27,374 nucleotides of DNA. Source: an uncultured Eggerthellaceae bacterium. GTDB lineage: Bacteria; Actinomycetota; Coriobacteriia; Coriobacteriales; Eggerthellaceae. The position numbers and the translations under genes were made by a program. Where the stretch lies: NCBI GenBank assembly GCA_947566075.1, contig CANOIM010000019.1, forward strand, positions 1-27,374, read 5' to 3'. This document shows, piece by piece, positions 21,980 to 27,374 of this stretch. How positions within the stretch are numbered: position 1 is the stretch's first letter; each line of letters starts with the position of its first letter. The notes beneath the pieces were generated by a model that did no database searches, had not been told where the DNA came from, and was given only the letters and a program-made list of their open reading frames with translations.

Positions 21980-22020
21980 CCGTAGTGACAGGCACCGATC
22001 TTCATGTCTGCCACTACGGT
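21980..22020. repeat. REP-like hairpin between mazF and echF, possible two-way terminator
   Basis: ACCGTAGTG (21980-21988) pairs with CACTACGGT (22012-22020), and the stem continues inward with mismatches (CAGGCA / TGTCTG). It again carries GTAG and CTAC. It lies between the convergent ends of mazF and the last ech gene, a common place for REP elements, and could end both transcripts although no U-tract follows. Confidence 0.65.
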
Positions 22021-22037
22021 GGTTTCCCCAGAGCGAT

Positions 22038-22385
22038 CTATTCCTTTTCAGGTACCTGACAGGTGATGTCGTGCTTCTTGTGGGCCACGGCTGTGGGGGC
22101 TGGGTCCATGGTGAGGCACTTGGTGGGGCAGGCTGCCACGCAACTGCCGCACTGGATGCACATGAAGGGTTGTATCTCCCAGGTGCGCTCCGGCTTGCTC
22201 ACCGTGATGCAGTGGCAGGGGCATACCCGTTGGCACATGCCGCAAAGGATGCAGGCGTCAACATCGTTCACCACGTGGCCCTTCTGGCCCGCATAGGGCG
22301 GCTTCGTCTCAACCGGATACAGCAGCGTCTCCGGCTTCTTGAAGAGCGACCCGAACGTCATCCCGCCCAGATGGAAGCTTCCCAT
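22038..22385 (-). CDS. echF: Ech hydrogenase subunit F, 2[4Fe-4S] ferredoxin-like
   Basis: A 115-aa electron-transfer subunit related to NuoI/HycF/EchF. Two [4Fe-4S] motifs are complete: C45, C48, C51, C55 (CILCGMCQRVCP) and C76, C79, C82, C86 (CIQCGSCVAACP). The N-terminus FGSLFKKPETLLYP is typical of this group. It is the last gene of the six-gene operon, 5 nt after the large subunit. It passes electrons from ferredoxin toward the small subunit. Confidence 0.92.
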   Translation of the reverse strand: MGSFHLGGMTFGSLFKKPETLLYPVETKPPYAGQKGHVVNDVDACILCGMCQRVCPCHCITVSKPERTWEIQPFMCIQCGSCVAACPTKCLTMDPAPTAVAHKKHDITCQVPEKE

Positions 22386-22390
22386 TACTC

Positions 22391-23479
22391 CTACCTCTCA
22401 GTGCAGCTGATGCACGGGTCGATGGTCAGGATGATCATGTTCACGTCGGCCAGGTCAGCACCCTTGAGCGCCTCCACCATACCGGCCAGGTTCTGGGAGG
22501 TGGGCGTCCTCATGCGCATGCGCTCTAGGAACTTCGTGCCGTTGCCCTGGGCGTAGTAATAGCACTCGCCCCGGGGTTGCTCCAGCACATTCGCCGCGCG
22601 GGCACCGAGTTCAGGGTTGCCCTTCACCTTGACGGAGATATCTCCCGCGGGGATCTTCGCTGCCAACTCCTTGATGATGTCGATGGATTGCAGCACCTCC
22701 AGGCAGCGCACCTTCACGCGGGCGTAGCAGTCCCCCTGCTCATCCAGGATGGGCTGGAACTCCGTGAGCGCGCCGTAGGCGCCTTTGCCGAAGGAGCGCA
22801 CGTCGTAGTTCACCGCCGAGGCGCGGGCGAAGGGTCCAACCATGGAAAGGGCGATGGCCTGCTCATGGGAGAGCGTGCCCACCCCTACCGTGCGGTTCTT
22901 GACGGACATGTCCGTCAGAAGCGTGTCCATGATCTGCCGGTATTCGCCCTTGATGCCATCCAGCGTCTGGCAGATGGCCGCAAGCTCAGAGTCTTCGATG
23001 TCACGGTTCACGCCCCCTACCCTCACAACGGAGAGGATGACGCGGCCGCCTGTGGTCTTCTCGAAGATATCCAGCACCCGCTCGCGCAAACGCCAGCAAT
23101 GCATGAACAGGGATTCGAACCCGAAGGCGTCAGCCGCCAGCCCTAACCAGAGCAGGTGGGAATGGATACGAGAGAGCTCATGCCAGATGACCCGCAGGTA
23201 TTCTGCCCGGGAGGGCACCTCGATGCCCATGAGCGATTCCACCGTTTCGGCATAGCCCAGAGAATGGCCCATGGCGCAGATGCCGCAGATGCGCTCTGCC
23301 ACGTAGATGAACTGGTTGTAATCCCTGGTCTCTACCAGCTTCTCAAGCCCGCGATGGACGAAGCCGATCTGGGGCAGGCAGTCCACCACCGTCTCATCTT
23401 GCACCACTAGATCAAGATGGAGCGGCTCTGGCAGGACCGGATGCTGGGGACCGAAGGGAATGACCGTTGCCTTGCCCAT
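22391..23479 (-). CDS. echE: Group 4 [NiFe] hydrogenase large subunit (EchE)
   Basis: Catalytic subunit that reduces protons or oxidises H2. The 362-aa product has both Ni-Fe ligand pairs: RICGICAMGHS (C65, C68) and the C-terminal DPCISCTER (C356, C359). These intact cysteines make it a hydrogenase rather than a NuoD-type complex I subunit. It ends exactly at the Arg after the second CxxC, where many hydrogenases are cut by a maturation protease, so there is no C-terminal extension to remove. Its ATG shares one base with the echD stop. Ni-insertion genes (hyp) are not in the window. Confidence 0.95.
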   Translation of the reverse strand: MGKATVIPFGPQHPVLPEPLHLDLVVQDETVVDCLPQIGFVHRGLEKLVETRDYNQFIYVAERICGICAMGHSLGYAETVESLMGIEVPSRAEYLRVIWHELSRIHSHLLWLGLAADAFGFESLFMHCWRLRERVLDIFEKTTGGRVILSVVRVGGVNRDIEDSELAAICQTLDGIKGEYRQIMDTLLTDMSVKNRTVGVGTLSHEQAIALSMVGPFARASAVNYDVRSFGKGAYGALTEFQPILDEQGDCYARVKVRCLEVLQSIDIIKELAAKIPAGDISVKVKGNPELGARAANVLEQPRGECYYYAQGNGTKFLERMRMRTPTSQNLAGMVEALKGADLADVNMIILTIDPCISCTER

Positions 23480-24087
23480 TATGCGCCCTCCCCTTCTGCT
23501 TCCTTCTTCGCTTTGGCAGCCTTGGCCTCCATGGCTGCCCGCACCTTCGCCGCCTTCTCCGGCGGCATGGCGGCTAGCTTCGCTTCCAATTCGGCGTCTA
23601 CGAGGGATGCTTGCGAATGAGTGCCAGAGATGTCTGACGCACCCTCTTCCGCTTCGGCCTTCGCTTGCTTCGCTGCCTCAGCCTTGGCCTTCTTCTCAGC
23701 CAGCTTCCGTTGCTTCTCGCGCTCTGCCAGCTTCTCCGGAGAGATGATGGTCATGGGAACCTCTTCGGACACCCGATAGAAGTTGCCCAGGAAGTCTATG
23801 GCCAGGCCCTGGAAGGTGATGCCGAACAGATCATGGATCTCATTCTCGCAAACGAAGGCTTCCAGATACAGATCCGTGATGGAAGGTACCTCAGCGTCTT
23901 TGGGAAGCGCTTCCACCACCGCGTTATCCAACAGGCCATCCTTCATGTAGGAGTAGACCAAGTCAACGCTCTCATCATTGTTGACCGCTAGCATCTGCAC
24001 GTAGCGCCAGCCCTCATCTTTGCGCGATGCAGCATCCTCGTGCAAGGACTGCACCTCAAGGGTGCGGAACTCAGTGGAGAATCCCAT
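23479..24087 (-). CDS. echD: Ech hydrogenase subunit D (NuoC-like) with charged helical tail
   Basis: A 202-aa product whose first ~117 residues are a NuoC/30-kDa-type subunit, with the signature ENEIHDLFGITFQG (81-94). From about residue 118 a Lys/Ala/Glu-rich tail begins (LAEREKQRKLAEKKAKAEAA), probably a long helix or coiled coil of some 85 residues beyond the usual end of small EchD proteins. The ATG at 24087 lies one base after the echC stop; the frame extends to 24135 inside echC, but family alignment favours 24087. The ribosome site is weak, so coupling to echC is likely. Confidence 0.88.
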   Translation of the reverse strand: MGFSTEFRTLEVQSLHEDAASRKDEGWRYVQMLAVNNDESVDLVYSYMKDGLLDNAVVEALPKDAEVPSITDLYLEAFVCENEIHDLFGITFQGLAIDFLGNFYRVSEEVPMTIISPEKLAEREKQRKLAEKKAKAEAAKQAKAEAEEGASDISGTHSQASLVDAELEAKLAAMPPEKAAKVRAAMEAKAAKAKKEAEGEGA

Positions 24088-24088
24088 C

Positions 24089-24535
24089 TTAAGCCAACCC
24101 CTTCCTCTTGGCCTTGATCTTCTCGGCCTTCTCATCCAGCACCGCGATGCCCTGGACGATGGCGTCGATCAGCGTTTCCGGCCGCACGGCGCAGCCTGGT
24201 GCATAGACATCCACAGGGATAGCCTGGTCAACGCCGCCGATGACGTTATAGCAGTCATGGAAGATGCCCCCAGAGCAAGCACAGATGCCGCAGGCCACCA
24301 CCACCTTCGGTTCTACCATCTGGTCGTAGATCTGGCGCACCACGTCTATGTTCTGCTCGTTCACCGAACCGGTCACCAGGAAGATATCCGCATGCTTGGG
24401 GTTACCGGTGTTGATGACCCCGAAGCGCTCACCGTCGAAGCCGGGGCACAGCGTTGCCAGCACTTCGATATCACAGCCGTTGCAGCTGGAACCGTCGTAA
24501 TGGATGACCCACGGAGACTTTGAAGAGTATGCCAT
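24089..24535 (-). CDS. echC: Ech hydrogenase small subunit (EchC, NuoB-like)
   Basis: A 148-aa iron-sulfur subunit carrying the proximal [4Fe-4S] cluster that feeds electrons to the Ni-Fe site. Ligands follow the NuoB/HycG pattern: C18 and C21 (SSCNGCDIEV), C85 (GICACSGG) and C115 (YAPGCAVRPE). The ATG at 24535 has AAGGAGG about 7 nt upstream. The longer open frame to 24628 overlaps echB and adds a non-conserved Arg/His/Gly-rich stretch, so it was rejected. It starts 11 nt after echB. Confidence 0.94.
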   Translation of the reverse strand: MAYSSKSPWVIHYDGSSCNGCDIEVLATLCPGFDGERFGVINTGNPKHADIFLVTGSVNEQNIDVVRQIYDQMVEPKVVVACGICACSGGIFHDCYNVIGGVDQAIPVDVYAPGCAVRPETLIDAIVQGIAVLDEKAEKIKAKRKGLA

Positions 24536-24546
24536 GTCATCCCTCC

Positions 24547-25467
24547 TTACAGAAACGCCAGGACCGCGATGTTGATGCCGCCCAGGATGAGGGCCACGGC
24601 CCAGGACGATTTCAACATGAACTGCCATTTCACGCGCGCGAAGTTGTTGTCGATGAGGATCTCAAGGAAGTAAGCCGCCAGGGCTGCCACCACGCCCAGG
24701 ATGAGCGTGACCGGGCCGCCCCAAACGAAGAACAACCCCACCCACCCTAAGAAGAGCACGTTCTCATACCAGTGGAGGATCTCAACGAACCCCAAGGTAG
24801 AGCCGGACATCTCGGTGGTCATGCCCCGGACGATCTCCTGATGGGCATGATGGGACATGGACAGATCGAAGGGAGACTTCCTCAGCTTGATGGTGAGGAT
24901 GAACATGAGCCCCAAGAAGACCGGCCAGATGTAGACGATGACCGGCTTGTCCAGCAGGAACACCGATGCCACATCGAAGGAGCCTGCAGGCATCATGGAG
25001 GAGATATAAGGCTGCAGGATGAGCCCCGTGGCCATATAGAAGGCCACGGCGAACAGGAGCACCATGGGCTCATAGGACATCACCTGAAGCGTCTCCCGGG
25101 CCGCCCCCAGCTCTGAGTAGGGTGAGCGGGAGGAATAGGCCGCGATGATGAAGAAGAGGCTGGAGAGCGTGATGACGAACACGCACATCAGCAGATTACC
25201 CCCTGAGAAGAAGATGCCGCCCGCGATGATGGCGAAGATGAGCGCGCAGATGACATAGGCATCCTGCACGCCGTTCACCGTCACGCGCTCCTTCTCGAAG
25301 AGCTTGCGCACATCGAAGTAGGGCTGGAGCAGCGGCGGCCCTACGCGCCCCTGCATCCTTGCCGAGATGATCCGGTCAAGGCCTGCCAGAAGGCAACCGA
25401 TGATGGGAGCCAAGATGGCGAAGGCCAGGGTTCCCAGGATAGCTGCTATGAATCCGAATACGACCAT
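24547..25467 (-). CDS. echB: Ech hydrogenase membrane subunit B (NuoH/HycD-like)
   Basis: A 306-aa integral membrane protein with about eight hydrophobic segments, the membrane anchor and ion-path subunit next to the soluble arm. Family features are GLDRIISARMQGRVGPPLLQ (29-48), PYFDVRKLFEKE just after, SPYSELGAARETLQVMSYEP and LRKSPFDLSMSHHAHQE. The length is normal. It lies 9 nt after echA and 11 nt before echC, so it is clearly in one operon. Confidence 0.93.
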   Translation of the reverse strand: MVVFGFIAAILGTLAFAILAPIIGCLLAGLDRIISARMQGRVGPPLLQPYFDVRKLFEKERVTVNGVQDAYVICALIFAIIAGGIFFSGGNLLMCVFVITLSSLFFIIAAYSSRSPYSELGAARETLQVMSYEPMVLLFAVAFYMATGLILQPYISSMMPAGSFDVASVFLLDKPVIVYIWPVFLGLMFILTIKLRKSPFDLSMSHHAHQEIVRGMTTEMSGSTLGFVEILHWYENVLFLGWVGLFFVWGGPVTLILGVVAALAAYFLEILIDNNFARVKWQFMLKSSWAVALILGGINIAVLAFL

Positions 25468-25476
25468 TGCCGCCTC

Positions 25477-27372
25477 CTATACGAGCGTCATGCCGAGAAG
25501 CGCCATCACGGCGGCTGCGGCTATCAGGATGCTGTTGAACGTGACCCCGATGGGAGCCATGCGCTTCTCACCGAACTCTTCCTCCATGTACCAGTTGCGG
25601 GCCGTGGCCAGGCTCTCACCGGACAGGGAGTTCTGAAAGGCGCGGGTCTCATCCTCGCGGCTGACGCCGGAGAGATAGACGCCCACGCGCTTCTTCTTGG
25701 AGCGACCGAGGCCGCAGAACAATGCAATCACCACCACGCAAACGCAGATGCTGGCGATCCAGAGGTTGTCAGCGGAGATATCCTGACCACCGAAGCCGTA
25801 GACGGAGGCCACATAGGGCTCTACCAGGCTATAGGACAGAAGCGGCAGAAGGACGCAGCCTGCCACCAGGAGCGCCGCCATGAGCAGAATGGAGAACCAT
25901 TCGCTGCCATGGACGGTGACCTCCACGTTCTGAGGTTCTCCAGCGATCCCCGCCAGCTTTCCCATCCATTTCGCCCAGAACATGAAGGTGGCCGCGGACC
26001 CGAAGGCCAGGATCACGATGAGAGCCACCTGATCCATGGCGACGAAGGAGACGAGGGTGGCCCACTTCGCGATGAGCATGCCGAAGGGGGCGATGAACAT
26101 GCCCATGATGCCCAGCATCATGAAGCGCGCCAGACGGGGCATGCGCTCGAAGAGCAGGTCCATATCCTCTATGTCACGGCTGCCGATGTGATGCTCAGCG
26201 GTGCCCACGCAGAGGAACAGGAGGGATTTCGCAATGGCGTGGAAGAGGATCAGGAACATGGCCGCCCAGACCGCCTCAGGGCTTCCCACCCCGGCGCAGG
26301 CGGTGATGAGCCCTAGGTTGGCAATGGTGGAATAGGCCAGCACGCGCTTGGCGTTGGTCTGAGAGATGGCCATGAATGAGCACAGCAGGAACGTGACCGA
26401 TCCCACCAACATGACCATGACCGAGGGCACCGGACTCACCAGGAAGCACGGGGCCAGCTTCACCAGCATGAACACACCGGCTTTCACCATGGTGGAGGAA
26501 TGGAGCAGGGCGCTGGTGGGCGTGGGCGCCACCATGGCTCCCAGAAGCCAGGTTTGGAAGGGCATCTGGGCTGCCTTGGTGATGCCTGCGAAGGCGAGGC
26601 ATACCACGGGCAGCAGCACGAGAGCCGGGTTCATGATGCCCATCTCTATGAACTCATTCAAGGAGAAGGTTCCCACCTGGGTGGCGCAGAGGAAGAGCGC
26701 CAAGATGAAGGCGATGCCACCGGCCAGGTTCATGATGATCTGGCGGAAGGCATTGCAGATAGCCTCTTCGGTCTTGGTGTAGCCGATGAGCAAGAACGAG
26801 CAGAGGGTGGTCACCTCCCAGCCAGTGAACATCCAGGCCATATTGTTGGACAGCACGATGACGAACATGGCAGAGAGGAAGATGAACATGAGCGCGAAGA
26901 AGGTAGGCCGCCTATCGGGCGCCCCTTCGGGCTCATGGCTTTGGAAGTCCTGCATGTAGCCGATGGCGTAGATGCAGATGCCCGAACCGATGACGCCGAT
27001 GATGAGCACCATCATCAAGGAGAGCGAATCAAGGTAGAGCCCTTGGGCCACTTCCATCTCATGGGCATGGGCGAATTCCACATAGAGCACCAATACCAGC
27101 TGCACGATGCCCAGCACCCCTGCCAGCACGTTCTTGTACTTGGCTGCATAGGCCAAGATCACGAACACGCAGATACAGCTCACTGCCGTACAGGCTGCAT
27201 CAGCCAAAGCCGATGAGCATTCGAAGAGCACAAGGGATGTGCCCAGGTGCATGCAGGTGAGGATGACCGAGGCCGCAGCTGTGACCACAGCCCCTACCAC
27301 CACCAGCACGTTCCGTGCAGAATTGTTCCTGATGACCACCAGCAGCAATGCTATGAGCGCCGGGAATGCCAT
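25477..27372 (-). CDS. echA: Ech hydrogenase membrane subunit A (NuoL/HyfB-like antiporter subunit); 5' end near window edge
   Basis: A 631-aa multi-pass proton/sodium antiporter-like subunit that uses the redox energy of the soluble arm to move ions. Recognisable parts are MAWMFTGWEVTTLCSFLLIG, QMPFQTWLLGAMVAPTPTSA and LLHSSTMVKAGVFMLVKLAP, the core of the proton-conducting membrane transporter family. The first in-window ATG is at 27372, two bases from the edge, so its ribosome site is not visible. The true start may be there or a few codons further right; length and the N-terminal ALIALLLVVIRNN suggest little is missing. It is first of the six ech genes in the window. Confidence 0.88.
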   Translation of the reverse strand: MAFPALIALLLVVIRNNSARNVLVVVGAVVTAAASVILTCMHLGTSLVLFECSSALADAACTAVSCICVFVILAYAAKYKNVLAGVLGIVQLVLVLYVEFAHAHEMEVAQGLYLDSLSLMMVLIIGVIGSGICIYAIGYMQDFQSHEPEGAPDRRPTFFALMFIFLSAMFVIVLSNNMAWMFTGWEVTTLCSFLLIGYTKTEEAICNAFRQIIMNLAGGIAFILALFLCATQVGTFSLNEFIEMGIMNPALVLLPVVCLAFAGITKAAQMPFQTWLLGAMVAPTPTSALLHSSTMVKAGVFMLVKLAPCFLVSPVPSVMVMLVGSVTFLLCSFMAISQTNAKRVLAYSTIANLGLITACAGVGSPEAVWAAMFLILFHAIAKSLLFLCVGTAEHHIGSRDIEDMDLLFERMPRLARFMMLGIMGMFIAPFGMLIAKWATLVSFVAMDQVALIVILAFGSAATFMFWAKWMGKLAGIAGEPQNVEVTVHGSEWFSILLMAALLVAGCVLLPLLSYSLVEPYVASVYGFGGQDISADNLWIASICVCVVVIALFCGLGRSKKKRVGVYLSGVSREDETRAFQNSLSGESLATARNWYMEEEFGEKRMAPIGVTFNSILIAAAAVMALLGMTLV

Positions 27373-27374
27373 GA

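Noticed and set aside
24536..24628. N-terminal extension of echC
   Set aside because: The open frame continues into echB but the added residues are not family-like, and the ATG at 24535 has a strong ribosome site.

Overview
The window looks like chromosomal DNA of an anaerobic, fermentative actinobacterium, most likely class Coriobacteriia (Eggerthellaceae or a relative). The reasons are the divergent lexA/nrdR pair typical of Actinobacteria, the fairly high G+C, the iorAB/paaK/ACT genes for aryl-pyruvate metabolism, a VanW-family envelope protein, an LAQTG-type sortase signal, and a six-subunit energy-converting hydrogenase. The assignment is an inference from gene content; there is no rRNA in the window.

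Left end (1-1498): the first 13 codons of lexA run off the left edge on the minus strand, divergent from nrdR, dut and a small membrane protein on the plus strand. The lexA/nrdR gap holds LexA-box-like and NrdR-box-like sites.

Minus-strand block (13963 down to 1537): pgsA, a VanW-family protein, paaK (copy 2), a tandem-ACT protein, a D,D-carboxypeptidase, a zinc-ribbon/FHA protein, iorA, iorB, a second tandem-ACT protein, paaK (copy 1), gluQ and a small unknown gene. Several genes overlap and no gap exceeds 61 nt, so much of this is probably one transcript. IorAB, two PaaK-type ligases and two ACT sensors make a coherent aryl-pyruvate / aryl-acetyl-CoA module that makes or consumes reduced ferredoxin.

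Accessory island (about 14254-22020): an Rpn-type PD-(D/E)XK nuclease, a large LRR (BspA-like) LAQTG surface protein translationally coupled to a 211-aa unknown protein, a REP-associated tyrosine transposase (RAYT), and a mazEF-type toxin-antitoxin pair. The gaps are full of hairpins abutted by GTAG/CTAC, the layout of REP elements that RAYTs act on. Two ~165-bp blocks of these repeats (15128-15290 and 21090-21256) lie in inverted orientation on either side of the surface-protein and RAYT genes. The 5' leader of the 211-aa/surface-protein operon (about 19861-19663, minus strand) has pseudoknot-order complementary arms followed by a 12-bp stem that buries the ribosome binding site. This is the strongest candidate for an undescribed regulatory element here.

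Right end (27372 down to 22038): six minus-strand genes in the order NuoL-, NuoH-, NuoB-, NuoC-, NuoD-like and 2[4Fe-4S] ferredoxin. This is the echABCDEF order of a ferredoxin-dependent, ion-pumping group 4 [NiFe] hydrogenase. The ferredoxin reduced by IorAB could be reoxidised by Ech with H2 release; that link is inference.
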